Source of the DNA: an uncultured Muribaculum sp.
Lineage (GTDB): Bacteria; Bacteroidota; Bacteroidia; Bacteroidales; Muribaculaceae
Reading direction: 5' to 3'
Assembly (NCBI GenBank): GCA_910589555.1
Contig: CAJUTE010000008.1
Coordinates: 20,539-84,538 of the forward strand
DNA: 64,000 nucleotides
Shown: positions 25,772 to 35,061 of the stretch, piece by piece
How the letters are laid out: each line of letters begins with the position of its first letter
Numbering within the stretch: position 1 is the stretch's first letter
Notes under the pieces: model-generated
Seen by the model: the letters and a program-made list of their open reading frames with translations, nothing else
Database searches by the model: none
Told to the model about the DNA's origin: nothing
Position numbers and translations under genes: made by a program

Positions 25772-27253
25772 TTATTTCAGGAGTTTGAATCCGCATTGCG
25801 ATGCGTTTTCGATAGCCTCAAGCTGTGACTTTGCATCGGCGGCTTCCGGCATCGGGAGTTTGTCGAGCTGTGCGATTGCCGAGGCGGTGTTGCCGTTGAG
25901 GGCGTCAAGGATGGCGCGGGCGTAGCGAGCCTGGTCGGTGTCGCCGGCTTTGTCGATATATCGTGCGGCGTTGCGCAGGTCGTTGCGTTGCATTGCGGCA
26001 ATTGCAGCATTGAGATTAGCGGTTTCATCATTGGGGTACATCCTCACCGCTATCTCAAATGCCTCATTGTATAGGTTGCTGCCCGGCTCCTGTGAAAGAG
26101 CGGCTACATAAAGCTCTTGAAGTGAGAGTTTGCCCGGCGCTGTGGTCATGATTTGGATGATCTCCTCGGGAGAAGTGTAGGAGCGCACGGTATAGTCGAT
26201 GGTGTAATCGGAGTGGCGCAGAGCCGGATACACGTCGCGGAGCAGCATGGCGTAGTCGCGTGGATACTGCGAGCGTATGCGGGCGTCTTTCGCGTCGGGA
26301 AGCATCGAGGAATCGATGATTTCAAGAATGGCGCTTCTGGATGGCAGGCTCACCGAGGTGGTGTCGACCCAGCGGCGTAATCCTTCCCAGTCCTCCGGTT
26401 CGAATGATGTGGTGATCAACCCCTTGGGGAAGCTGTAGAGGCTCTGCACATAAGCTGAAAGCGCTTTGGTACGTCCTTCGGCAAGACGGGTGTTGTTGGC
26501 GTAAGATCCTTCGGGTGAGGCATATCCCTTAATGTGGAGAGTGGTGATGGTGATGTCGCTGTCGGCGCGCACCGAGTCGATGGTGGCGCGTATCTTGGCA
26601 AGCTCGGCGGGGTTGCGGCGGTAGTCGGGATAGATGACGGTCTTGTTGACCGGGAAGTCGATATATGCCGATGCGTTGAGCTCGCGAGTTTTCACCGCCT
26701 CAGCCTCGGGTGAGATGTAGAGGTAGGTCGGGGCGAATATCTTTGGGGTATAGTCGATTGCCGCAAGGGGGGTGATGCAGTCGCCGAGATGCTCGGCGCA
26801 GCATCCGCGCTCGCTGCTGATGAGAATGAGCGTGGAGCGTTCCATCCATTGATTGTAGCGGGAGTCGGCGCGGTAGTTCACCACAGTGTTTTCGCCGCTT
26901 CTCATCACTTCGGCGGCATTGTTGGCATCGTTGCGGAGATGAGAGAAGTAGCGGTTGCGTCCGGCGATGGTGAATGAGTTAAGACGCAGTGTGTCATTAC
27001 CGTTCACAAATGCCGGAGTGAACAGGATCTCGCGGTTGGATTTCATATCCATCTTCGATGCATCGACCTGCATGGCAACGAATATGTCGGTGTCATTGCG
27101 GGCTATGCTGAGGTCTTGGATTGTGATTCCTTTATGCTGTAAATTACTGATAGATAGCTGAGTGGCTTCCGTGGTCTGTGCTGCCGGCGAACCAAAAGAG
27201 GCTGTGTGGCACATACATAGAGCCAAAAGGCTTATGCAGAATTTATTTTCCAT
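25772..27253 (-). CDS. DUF3868 / OmpA-like fimbria-associated protein
   Basis: Exported protein of about 493 residues starting at MENKFCIS. The longer frame overlaps DUF3575 and adds no signal. A signal peptide is followed by a DUF3868-type domain, then an OmpA-C-like region (IKGYASPEGSYANNTRLAEGR) that may bind peptidoglycan, then an alpha-helical TPR-like tail. Such genes accompany DUF3575 genes in Bacteroidales fimbrial loci and are thought to help anchor or assemble the fimbria at the outer membrane. The residues CC in ERGCCAE are notable. Confidence 0.85.
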   Translation of the reverse strand: MENKFCISLLALCMCHTASFGSPAAQTTEATQLSISNLQHKGITIQDLSIARNDTDIFVAMQVDASKMDMKSNREILFTPAFVNGNDTLRLNSFTIAGRNRYFSHLRNDANNAAEVMRSGENTVVNYRADSRYNQWMERSTLILISSERGCCAEHLGDCITPLAAIDYTPKIFAPTYLYISPEAEAVKTRELNASAYIDFPVNKTVIYPDYRRNPAELAKIRATIDSVRADSDITITTLHIKGYASPEGSYANNTRLAEGRTKALSAYVQSLYSFPKGLITTSFEPEDWEGLRRWVDTTSVSLPSRSAILEIIDSSMLPDAKDARIRSQYPRDYAMLLRDVYPALRHSDYTIDYTVRSYTSPEEIIQIMTTAPGKLSLQELYVAALSQEPGSNLYNEAFEIAVRMYPNDETANLNAAIAAMQRNDLRNAARYIDKAGDTDQARYARAILDALNGNTASAIAQLDKLPMPEAADAKSQLEAIENASQCGFKLLK

Positions 27254-27287
27254 TAAATGTATATGATTGATGTAAGCGGTTCTTGAA

Positions 27288-27863
27288 TCAGAATAAGTAG
27301 ACAAGGTTAAGAGCAGCCTTGGTGGGACCTACGTAGTTGTGCACGCGGTTGGCGTCGAGCTTGGTGCCGCACTTCTCGCAGGGGTAGACATCGGAACGTG
27401 TATAAATCCATCCGAAACCTATCTCAGCCTCTATGTTCCAGTGCTTTGACAGGATCCAGGAGTAACCGTAGGCTAAACCCGCTCCCACCATCCAGCCTTC
27501 GTAGCGGTTGTGGGTGAGGTCGGAGAAATCGGTGCCGAGGAAATGGATTGAATTACGCAGGTTGCCGACATTGTACTGTCCGCCGAGAGCGTGGACGCCG
27601 AAGAAGTGTCCTTGAAAGCGTTCGCAGAGCCAATAACGGGCTTCGGGCTGCACAAGCCAATGTTTCCAACGGTGGTTGTTGATGGTCCATGCGTTCAGAT
27701 TGCCTGAAACGTCGAGGGTCCATTTTGGCGCCAGTGGTATCTCCACGCCGAGGTTGGCTACGGCTATTGCGTCATAGATGAGGTTGCTCTTGATGGCTAA
27801 GCTTTGTGAGTAAAGCGTGCCGCCGACAATAGACAACATTAGATAAAAGATAACTCTTTTCAC
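27288..27863 (-). CDS. DUF3575 outer-membrane beta-barrel protein
   Basis: Exported protein of 191 residues with a signal peptide (MKRVIFYLMLSIVGG) and alternating beta strands typical of a small outer-membrane barrel, ending in an aromatic residue (LVYLF). It matches the DUF3575 family found at the head of Mfa-like fimbrial operons. A CEKCG segment near residue 170 could form a disulfide. First gene of the seven-gene unit, 34 bp before DUF3868. Confidence 0.87.
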   Translation of the reverse strand: MKRVIFYLMLSIVGGTLYSQSLAIKSNLIYDAIAVANLGVEIPLAPKWTLDVSGNLNAWTINNHRWKHWLVQPEARYWLCERFQGHFFGVHALGGQYNVGNLRNSIHFLGTDFSDLTHNRYEGWMVGAGLAYGYSWILSKHWNIEAEIGFGWIYTRSDVYPCEKCGTKLDANRVHNYVGPTKAALNLVYLF

Positions 27864-27953
27864 AATGTGTTTGATGGTTAAATAGAAACTAAAAACAACT
27901 ATATATAGAACCTGCCACGCTAAAATAGCATGGTCGGAAATATTAATTCATAG

Positions 27954-27985
27954 CAAAAATACCTTGTAAAACTATAAGGCAAAAA
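27954..27985 (-). promoter_or_regulatory. Candidate promoter of the fimbrial operon
   Basis: On the minus strand TTTTTG (27980-27985) precedes TATTTTTG (27954-27961) by 18 bp, close to the Bacteroidota spacing. This leaves a leader of about 85 nt before the DUF3575 start codon. Confidence 0.5.
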
Positions 27986-28074
27986 CTATCTTCGGCGACA
28001 AATTTAGACCAATGATTTGGAAAAACAAAATTTTTTCTTGACTATTTTTAAAAGAAAAAATGTTAAAATTTTAC

Positions 28075-28085
28075 GGGGGGGGGGG
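28075..28085. repeat. Homopolymer tract of eleven G
   Basis: Eleven consecutive G residues on the plus strand, about 90 bp upstream of the candidate fimbrial -33 element. Tracts this long are prone to slipped-strand length change. Confidence 0.9.
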
Positions 28086-28091
28086 TAAACC

Positions 28092-28155
28092 ATTGACCTT
28101 AAGGACCTTAAGGACCTTAAGGACCTTAATGACTTTAACGACTTTAAGACCCCTT
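28092..28155. repeat. 9-bp-period array 2 (seven units)
   Basis: Units ATTGACCTT, three identical AAGGACCTT copies, AATGACTTT, AACGACTTT and a final near-copy (28146-28155). AAGGACCTT is an odd-length palindrome, so either strand could fold. It lies immediately after the nhaC stop. Confidence 0.85.
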
Positions 28156-28163
28156 GGAGTCCC

Positions 28164-29450
28164 TTACCGCCGCTTCCTCTTGATGATGATCGAGATGCCC
28201 ACCATCACTATCAATGCCCAAGGGTAGTAGAGGTAGCGCCATGGATCGGCAGGCGAGATTCCGGCAAGCCCTGTGGCAAGCAGAGTCTGCGCTCCGTAGG
28301 GGATGAGCGACTGCGTTATGCATGAACAGGTGTCGAGCAACGATGCGGCTTTGCGCGGAGAAATGTCGTATTTTTCAGAAATCGACTTGGAGAGAGAGCC
28401 CACTGTGAGGATAGCCACGGTGTTGTTGGCGGTACACAGGTTGACCACGCTCACGAGCAGGGCTATCGCAGCCTGGGCGCCACGGCTGCCGTGGATGTGG
28501 CGGCTCAGAGTCTGGAGGATATAGTCGATTCCTCCGGCTTCTTTTATCAGCCCGAGAAGCCCGGCGGCAAGAAGCGTGACGATAATGAGCTGACCCATCC
28601 CGTCGATGCCGGTGCCCATGAATGAGAAGAGGTCAAGCATCGGGTAGCCCAATATCAATCCGAGTATGAGCGATGCGGCGATGCCGAGCGAAAGCACAAG
28701 AGTGACGTTGACCCCTGCGACAGCACATCCGATGATCACGAGATAGGGGAGCACAAGCCACGGATTGAACTCATCGGAGATGTGCACTTCATTCACCTGA
28801 TAGCCAAATACAACATAGAGCATGAGCGTGACAATTGCGGCGGGAACGGTGATCCACACGTTAGCCTTGAACTTGTCGCTCATGTTGCAACCCTGGGTGC
28901 GGGTGGCTGCGATGGTGGTGTCGGAGATGAATGATAGGTTGTCGCCGAAAAATGCTCCGCCGAGCACTACTGCGACGAAAAACGGTATGGATCCCGTCTC
29001 CATCTGCGCCATCTCTACGGCAAGCGGCGTGAGAGCCACCACAGTGCCTACCGATGTGCCTATTGACAGCGAGATGAAGCATGAGGCTACGAAGAGCCCC
29101 GGCACAATGAATTGCTCGGGAAGGTATTTCAAGGTGAGCCCCACGGTTGCTTCGACCGACCCGGTCTCCTTGGCGAGAGTGGCAAATGCTCCCGCGAGAA
29201 TGAATATCCACACCATATACATGACGTTGGATGATCCTGCCTGCCGTGAGAATATCTCTATGCGCTTGGTGAGCGGCTTCCCTTTGGAGATGACCACCGC
29301 CCATGCCGACGCGATGAGAAGCGCCACACTCATGGGCATCTTGTAGAAATCGCCTATGATGAGCGATACCGCAAGATAGAAAAACAGGAAGACTATGATG
29401 GGGGAGATGGCGAGCAGCCCTCGGCGGGTGGATATGGTGTCGGTGAACAT
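28164..29450 (-). CDS. NhaC-family Na+/H+ antiporter
   Basis: Inner-membrane protein of 428 residues with about eleven hydrophobic segments, of the NhaC family of sodium/proton antiporters. Supporting segments are GGAFFGDNLSFISDTT near mid-protein and DTCSCITQSLIPYGAQ near the C-terminus, both typical of NhaC. Related family members exchange malate/lactate, so the substrate is not certain. It is monocistronic by spacing and divergent from the glycosidase pair. Confidence 0.9.
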   Translation of the reverse strand: MFTDTISTRRGLLAISPIIVFLFFYLAVSLIIGDFYKMPMSVALLIASAWAVVISKGKPLTKRIEIFSRQAGSSNVMYMVWIFILAGAFATLAKETGSVEATVGLTLKYLPEQFIVPGLFVASCFISLSIGTSVGTVVALTPLAVEMAQMETGSIPFFVAVVLGGAFFGDNLSFISDTTIAATRTQGCNMSDKFKANVWITVPAAIVTLMLYVVFGYQVNEVHISDEFNPWLVLPYLVIIGCAVAGVNVTLVLSLGIAASLILGLILGYPMLDLFSFMGTGIDGMGQLIIVTLLAAGLLGLIKEAGGIDYILQTLSRHIHGSRGAQAAIALLVSVVNLCTANNTVAILTVGSLSKSISEKYDISPRKAASLLDTCSCITQSLIPYGAQTLLATGLAGISPADPWRYLYYPWALIVMVGISIIIKRKRR

Positions 29451-29469
29451 CGGTGCGTGTAGTTTTGCG

Positions 29470-29477
29470 CAAAATTA
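29470..29477 (-). promoter_or_regulatory. Candidate -7 box for nhaC
   Basis: TAATTTTG on the minus strand, about 20 bp before the nhaC start codon. No clear -33 partner was seen. Confidence 0.4.
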
Positions 29478-29500
29478 CACAAAAATATCTCGATTTTATG

Positions 29501-29508
29501 TACTTTTG
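29501..29508 (+). promoter_or_regulatory. Candidate -7 box for the GH140/GH78 pair
   Basis: TACTTTTG on the plus strand, 24 bp before the ATG at 29533. Its position supports the inner start codon rather than the longer frame. Confidence 0.45.
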
Positions 29509-29532
29509 TGTAGTTTAACCAATCATTACGAA

Positions 29533-31005
29533 ATGCTTTTATCTAATTCCATTCAGAGTGTATGCCGGCATCTGCTTGCTGCGGCTGTCATCACCTGCTC
29601 TTCAGTGGCGCATATCGACGCCAAGGTTATTGTTGAAAAGCCGTGGAAGCACGGCGCGCTTCAAGCCACAAGCGACGGTCATTACCTTCAGCACAAGGAC
29701 GGAACTCCGTTTTTCTGGCTGGGCGACACCGGCTGGCTGCTGCCGCAACGCCTTGACCGCTATGAGGCGGCTTATTACTTGAACGGCGCCAGGGAGGCGG
29801 GATTCAATGTGGTGCAGGTGCAGACCCTTAACGGGATTCCGGCTATAAATTGCTACGGACAGATGTCGAATATCGACGGCTTCGATTTCAGCGGCATAGA
29901 CCGCAAAGGGGTCTACGGCTATTGGGATCACATGGACTATATAGTGGATGCCGCCGCCGCTCAAGGCATATATATAGGAATGGTGTGTATATGGGGCGGT
30001 CTCGTCAAGGGGGGTGGCATGGATGTGGAGCAGGCGAAGTCCTACGGTACATTCCTCGCCAACCGCTATAAGGATAAACCTAATATAGTGTGGATCATAG
30101 GGGGCGACATTCGCGGAGATATAAAGACCGAAGTGTGGGAAACTCTTGCCAATTCTATAAGGAGCATCGACAAGAATCATCTTATGACGTTTCATCCTTT
30201 CGGACGCACATCGTCGGCTGAATGGTTTCACAATGCCGACTGGCTGGACTTCAATATGTTTCAGAGCGGTCACCGCGCCTACGACCAGATAAAGGGTGAC
30301 GGCGACGACCGCGCTTCGGCGGCATTCAACGAGGACGGATGGAGATACGTGGAAGCGGCGCGAGCCAAGACTCCGGCTAAACCGGTGCTCGACGCTGAAC
30401 CGAGCTACGAGCATATACCTCACGGGCTGCATGATCCGGCGATGCCGAGATGGCAGGGTTATGACACCCGCCGCTATGCCTATTGGTCGGTGCTTGCGGG
30501 CGCTTGCGGGCACACCTACGGCCACAGTTCGGTCATGCAGATGAAGCGCGACGGTTACCTCGGAGCCTACAGTGCCGAGACCTCATGGATTGACGGAATG
30601 AATGATCCGGGCTACCGTTCGATGAAACATCTGAAGAATCTGATGCTCACATTCCCGTTCACGACCGGCGTTCCTGACCAAAGCGTGATTTCGGGCGCCA
30701 ACGGCGAGCGATATGACAGAGTGATCGCCTCACGCGGCTCTGACTATATGCTGCTGTATAATTACAATGGTAACGCCGTTGAGGTGGACATGGCTAAGAT
30801 TCCCGGGAAAAAGAAGAGGGCGTGGTGGTATGACGTTGCCGACGGATCGCTCAAATATGCCGGCGAGTTTGACGGAGCGAAGAAGACTGTGCTCCGTCCC
30901 GAAAAACCGTCACGCGCCGACGGCAGCGTCGACATGGTGCTTGTGGTGACCGACTCCGAGGCTTCATATATTCAGCCCGAACACACTCAACTTGCCTCTA
31001 AATGA
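29533..31005 (+). CDS. GH140/DUF4038-type glycoside hydrolase
   Basis: Exported TIM-barrel protein of about 490 residues from the ATG at 29533, giving a signal peptide ending near SSVAHIDA. The N-terminal sequence GTPFFWLGDTGWLLP is a hallmark of the DUF4038/GH140 family, whose characterised member is an apiosidase acting on pectic rhamnogalacturonan II. Candidate acid residues lie in WIIGGDIRGD and LDAEPSYE. The C-terminal part matches the family's small beta domain. Its stop overlaps the next start by ATGA, so it is co-translated with the GH78 fusion. The substrate is inferred from family only. Confidence 0.82.
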   Translation: MLLSNSIQSVCRHLLAAAVITCSSVAHIDAKVIVEKPWKHGALQATSDGHYLQHKDGTPFFWLGDTGWLLPQRLDRYEAAYYLNGAREAGFNVVQVQTLNGIPAINCYGQMSNIDGFDFSGIDRKGVYGYWDHMDYIVDAAAAQGIYIGMVCIWGGLVKGGGMDVEQAKSYGTFLANRYKDKPNIVWIIGGDIRGDIKTEVWETLANSIRSIDKNHLMTFHPFGRTSSAEWFHNADWLDFNMFQSGHRAYDQIKGDGDDRASAAFNEDGWRYVEAARAKTPAKPVLDAEPSYEHIPHGLHDPAMPRWQGYDTRRYAYWSVLAGACGHTYGHSSVMQMKRDGYLGAYSAETSWIDGMNDPGYRSMKHLKNLMLTFPFTTGVPDQSVISGANGERYDRVIASRGSDYMLLYNYNGNAVEVDMAKIPGKKKRAWWYDVADGSLKYAGEFDGAKKTVLRPEKPSRADGSVDMVLVVTDSEASYIQPEHTQLASK

Positions 31006-34000
31006 TGCTTATGACGACAAAACGTATCGGAGCGGCTATCGTTGCATTGATTGCCGCTATATGCGCTCAGGGTGCGGTAAAGGTGGGCGACCTTCTCACC
31101 GAGGGGCTGCGTAATCCGCTTAACGTGGAGCGTGAGCAGCCGAGGTTCAGCTGGGTCATAACAAGCGATAAGCGCGATGTGATGCAGAAATCGTGCCACA
31201 TACTCGTTGCCTCCTCGCCTGAGAATCTTGCCGCCGGAAAGGGCGATGTGTGGGATTCGGGCGAGATGGCGACCGGAGAATCGGTGTGGGTACCTTACGG
31301 CGGCAGAAAACTGCGTCCGGGCGAACGGTGCTACTGGAAAGTGAAGGTGTCGACCAACAAGGGCGCTTCTCAATGGAGTGAACCTGCCGAATGGGGTCAG
31401 GGACTCGGCGGCGAGGTGAATTGGCGTGGACGTTGGATAGGCTATGACGCCGCGTTCCCATGGGATGTGGAGGACAGCCACAGCCGGTTGAGCTCGCGCT
31501 ATCTGCGCACTGAGTTTGATGCCGGGACTAAGCCTGTGCGCCGCGCCACTCTGCATATAAGCGGGCTGGGAATGTATGATCTGTTCATCAACGGCGACAC
31601 GATAGGCGATCAGGTGCTGGCTCCGGCGGTGAGCGATTATCGCCGCACTGTCATATATAACACTCACGATGTGACCGACCGCATAAAAGCGGGCGCCAAT
31701 GCCATAGGCGTGACTCTCGGCAACGGAAGGTATTACACCATGCACCAAAACTATAAGAAGTACAAGATACCCAATTTCGGCTATCCTAAGCTGAGGTTGA
31801 ATCTGCTCATTGAGTATGCCGACGGAACCACGCAGAGGGTTAATTCCGATGAGAAATGGAGGCTCACCGCCGATGGTCCTGTAAGGAGCAACAATGAGTA
31901 TGACGGAGAGTGGTGCGATGCCCGCGAGTCTCTCGGGGCATGGACGTTGCCCGGATATGACGATTCGGAATGGCGACGTGCCGACCGTGCTGAGATTCCT
32001 TTCGGAACGCTCAGGGCTAACACGGCTCCCAACATGAAGGTGATGAGACGGTTGGCTCCGAAATCCATACGTCCAGCCGCCGACGGCAAGTACTTGGTGG
32101 ACTTTGGGGAGAATTGCGCCGGATGGGTGAAATTCCGCGTGCCCTCCCTTTCATCGGGCGACACCGTGAGAGTGCGTTATTCCGAATTGCTGACTCCCGA
32201 CAGCCTTAACCTCGACGTGGAGAATCTGCGCCATGCGTTGAGCACCGACACTTACATAGCCTCGGGTGAGGATGCCGGTTCCTGGTGGAGCCCCCGCTTT
32301 TCTTATCATGGCTTCCGCTTCGTTGAGGTCTCCGGAATGCCACGTCTTGATGCAGGCGATATTGTCGCCGAGGTGATATATGACGAGATGGACGATGCCG
32401 GATATTTCGAATGCTCCAACCGCGTGTTGAATCAGGTGCTCGCCAATGCGCGGCGTGGCATAGCCTCCAACTATAAGAGCGTGCCGGTCGACTGTCCGCA
32501 GCGCGACGAGCGTCAGCCGTGGACCGGCGACCACAATATGGGCGCGTGGGGCGAGAACTTCCTCTTCGACAACGGTCGTTTCTATGCCAAGTGGACCGAT
32601 GACATTCGCGAGGCGCAGCGTGAAGACGGCTGCATCCCGGATATATGCCCGGCGTTCTACAATTATTATACTTCCGACATGACTTGGTCCTCGACATTTC
32701 CGGTGGTGTGCGATATGCTTTACCGGCAAACCGGCGATGTGGAGCCGATAAAGCGCAACTATGCAGCCATAAAGAAGTGGATGAGGCACATACGTGACAA
32801 TTACACGACCAAAGAGGGGCTTATAAGAGCCGACAAGTATGGCGACTGGTGTGTGCCGCCGGAATCTCCCGAGCTCATCCATTCGGCTGATCCGGCAAGG
32901 AAAACCGACCAGACACTCATCGCATCGGCTTACTATTATAAGATGTCGCACCTGCTCGCCGAGTTCGCGCGGATTATCGGCGCTGACGACGATGCGCGCG
33001 GATGGCTTGAAGATGCTGCGGCGGTGAAGGAGGCGTTCAACAAGCGTTTCCTGACCGTGAAGCGTGGCACATCGTTTGCCGCCGAGCCCCACACTCTTTA
33101 CCCCGACAGCGTGTTTTACGGCAACAACACCATGACGGCTAATATATTGCCGCTCGCATTTGACATGGTGCCCGATTCTTGCCGCGAGGAGGTGGAGAAG
33201 AACCTTATAAACACTATTCTCACCACCAACGGTGGCCATGTGAGCTGCGGCGTGATAGGCGTTAACTGGCTCATGAGGGAGCTGTCGCGCATGGGACGCG
33301 GCGATGTCGCCTATCTGCTCGCTTCGGCTACATCCTATCCGAGCTACGGCTACATGATTGAAAAGGGTGCGACCACGATATGGGAATTGTGGAACGGCGA
33401 CACGGCATCGCGCAAGATGAACAGTTGCAACCACGTGATGATGCTCGGCGACCTCATTGCGTGGTATTACCGCGACCTCGCCGGAATGAATCCTGTGGAG
33501 CCGGGTTATCGGAAGATTATGCTGCGCCCTGATTTCTCTATTCAGGAGCTGAATCATGTGGCGGCATCCTACCGCACCCCTTACGGGGAGCTGGCGAGCG
33601 ACTGGACCAAGACTCCGATGCATCTCGACTGGAACATCACGGTGCCTTGCAACACTGTTGCCGAGGTGTGGCTCCCTGCCGGAAAGGTGAAAACCGACGG
33701 CGGCAGACTCCTCCGTCATGAGAATGACGGTGATGTGTGGGAGGTAGGCTCGGGCAGTTATCGCTTTTCTGTCGACATGGATCCATCGGTGGGAGAGGAG
33801 CGTCGCGGAATCGTGACCGATGAATTTCTTTACGATGAAGCCGCATTTCCGCAGTGCCACGCATCAACCATCGTGGAGCTTGCCAACGGCGACCTTGTGG
33901 CATCATATTTCGGCGGAACCTACGAGCGTCATCCCGATGTGTGCATCTACGTGAGCCGTAAGCCTAAAGGGAGCTCCAAGTGGAGCGAGCCGATCCTTGC

Positions 34001-34976
34001 TGCCGACGGAGTCTTTGACTTGAATGATCCGCAATGTGCCATTGCCGGACTTTCGGGCATCGATTCCACGACCACGGCGGCATCAGCGGGTCCTGTGGCT
34101 CCCACGTTCAAGGGCGACCTTGCCGGCGCGCGTCGCAAAGCGTGCTGGAACCCTGTGCTGTTCAGGTATCCCGATTCCGATGAGCTTCTGCTGTTCTATA
34201 AAATAGGTTCAAATGTCGCCGACTGGACCGGCTGGCTTGTGAGGTCAACCGACGGCGGCATCACTTGGAGCGCCCGCGAGGCTCTTCCCGAGGGATTTCT
34301 CGGACCGATAAAGAACAAGCCTTATTATGCCGACGGCAAGTTGATATGCCCGTCGAGCCGTGAAGGCAAAGGCGGATGGCGGGTGAGGTTTGAAATAACC
34401 GATGACCGTGGAAAGACATGGCGCATAGCGAAGCCTGATTCTGTGGCGATGAGCGTGGAGACCAAATACCGTCAGTCGATGAAGGCTGCCCTCTACAGCG
34501 ACTCTCTCCCTATGGCTGCCGAAGGGCGTAAGGCGGGACCGATAAGAGCCATACAGCCGAGCATCATACGCCATCGCGACGGGCGTCTTGAAGCGCTGTG
34601 CCGCACTTGCAACGCTCGCATCGCATCGGTGTCGAGCTATGACAACGGGGAGACATGGGGCACAGTGACGCTCACCGACCTGCCCAATAACAATTCAGGA
34701 ACCGACGCGGTGACACTCGCCGATGGACGCCAAGCTTTGATATACAATCATTTCGCCACCGTCCCCGGCACTCCTAAAGGACCGCGCACGCCGCTGTGCG
34801 TCGCTATCTCTAAAGATGGAACGCACTGGGAACGGGTCGCCACGCTTGAGGATTCCCCCATCAGCCAGTATTCTTATCCGGCTGTGATACAGACTTCCGA
34901 CGGGAAGCTGCACTTTGTCTACACTTGGCGCCGCCAGCGAGTGAAGCACGTGGTGGTTGATCCCGAAAAGCTATAA
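31002..34976 (+). CDS. GH78 alpha-L-rhamnosidase fused to a BNR/sialidase-like domain
   Basis: Exported protein of 1324 residues with a signal peptide (IGAAIVALIAAICAQG). The first about 930 residues follow GH78 architecture: beta domains with SSRYLRTEF and HISGLGMYDLFING, then the (alpha/alpha)6 barrel with VDCPQRDERQPWTGD and ATTIWELWNGDT, which carry the expected acid and base glutamates. From about 945 a second complete domain begins (HASTIVELANGDLVASYFGG) with four Asp-box motifs (STDGGITW, DDRGKTW, YDNGETW, SKDGTHW), indicating a six-bladed BNR propeller. The activity of the second domain is unknown. Removal of rhamnose from plant or host glycans is likely. Confidence 0.85.
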   Translation: MMLMTTKRIGAAIVALIAAICAQGAVKVGDLLTEGLRNPLNVEREQPRFSWVITSDKRDVMQKSCHILVASSPENLAAGKGDVWDSGEMATGESVWVPYGGRKLRPGERCYWKVKVSTNKGASQWSEPAEWGQGLGGEVNWRGRWIGYDAAFPWDVEDSHSRLSSRYLRTEFDAGTKPVRRATLHISGLGMYDLFINGDTIGDQVLAPAVSDYRRTVIYNTHDVTDRIKAGANAIGVTLGNGRYYTMHQNYKKYKIPNFGYPKLRLNLLIEYADGTTQRVNSDEKWRLTADGPVRSNNEYDGEWCDARESLGAWTLPGYDDSEWRRADRAEIPFGTLRANTAPNMKVMRRLAPKSIRPAADGKYLVDFGENCAGWVKFRVPSLSSGDTVRVRYSELLTPDSLNLDVENLRHALSTDTYIASGEDAGSWWSPRFSYHGFRFVEVSGMPRLDAGDIVAEVIYDEMDDAGYFECSNRVLNQVLANARRGIASNYKSVPVDCPQRDERQPWTGDHNMGAWGENFLFDNGRFYAKWTDDIREAQREDGCIPDICPAFYNYYTSDMTWSSTFPVVCDMLYRQTGDVEPIKRNYAAIKKWMRHIRDNYTTKEGLIRADKYGDWCVPPESPELIHSADPARKTDQTLIASAYYYKMSHLLAEFARIIGADDDARGWLEDAAAVKEAFNKRFLTVKRGTSFAAEPHTLYPDSVFYGNNTMTANILPLAFDMVPDSCREEVEKNLINTILTTNGGHVSCGVIGVNWLMRELSRMGRGDVAYLLASATSYPSYGYMIEKGATTIWELWNGDTASRKMNSCNHVMMLGDLIAWYYRDLAGMNPVEPGYRKIMLRPDFSIQELNHVAASYRTPYGELASDWTKTPMHLDWNITVPCNTVAEVWLPAGKVKTDGGRLLRHENDGDVWEVGSGSYRFSVDMDPSVGEERRGIVTDEFLYDEAAFPQCHASTIVELANGDLVASYFGGTYERHPDVCIYVSRKPKGSSKWSEPILAADGVFDLNDPQCAIAGLSGIDSTTTAASAGPVAPTFKGDLAGARRKACWNPVLFRYPDSDELLLFYKIGSNVADWTGWLVRSTDGGITWSAREALPEGFLGPIKNKPYYADGKLICPSSREGKGGWRVRFEITDDRGKTWRIAKPDSVAMSVETKYRQSMKAALYSDSLPMAAEGRKAGPIRAIQPSIIRHRDGRLEALCRTCNARIASVSSYDNGETWGTVTLTDLPNNNSGTDAVTLADGRQALIYNHFATVPGTPKGPRTPLCVAISKDGTHWERVATLEDSPISQYSYPAVIQTSDGKLHFVYTWRRQRVKHVVVDPEKL

Positions 34977-34982
34977 AAAGTC

Positions 34983-35010
34983 AGGGCATCCAATCGAAAT
35001 TGGATGCCCT
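34983..35010 (+). terminator. Intrinsic terminator of the glycosidase pair
   Basis: A perfect 12-bp stem (34983-34994 with 34999-35010) with a CGAA loop begins 6 bp after the GH78 fusion stop codon and is followed by GTTTATT. Confidence 0.85.
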
Positions 35011-35014
35011 GTTT

Positions 35015-35050
35015 ATTGGTCTAATTAGCCTAATGGGACTAATAGCTTGA
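35015..35050. repeat. 9-bp-period array 3 (four units)
   Basis: Units ATTGGTCTA, ATTAGCCTA, ATGGGACTA and ATAGCTTGA follow the terminator and lie between the convergent GH78 fusion and gdhA stops. It is the shortest and most degenerate array of the family. Confidence 0.6.
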
Positions 35051-35061
35051 TCAATGTCTGT

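Larger units (their letters stand above)
27864..28163. other. Intergenic region upstream of the fimbrial operon
   Basis: Holds the candidate fimbrial promoter (27954-27985), a homopolymer of eleven G (28075-28085) and 9-bp array 2 (28092-28155), which abuts the nhaC stop codon. No open frame was found. No clear inverted repeat flanks the promoter, so an invertible promoter is not supported. Confidence 0.6.

Noticed and set aside
27864..28080. Possible invertible promoter for the fimbrial operon
   Set aside because: Some Bacteroidales surface operons use invertible promoters, but no inverted repeat pair flanking the candidate promoter could be found and no recombinase gene is nearby.
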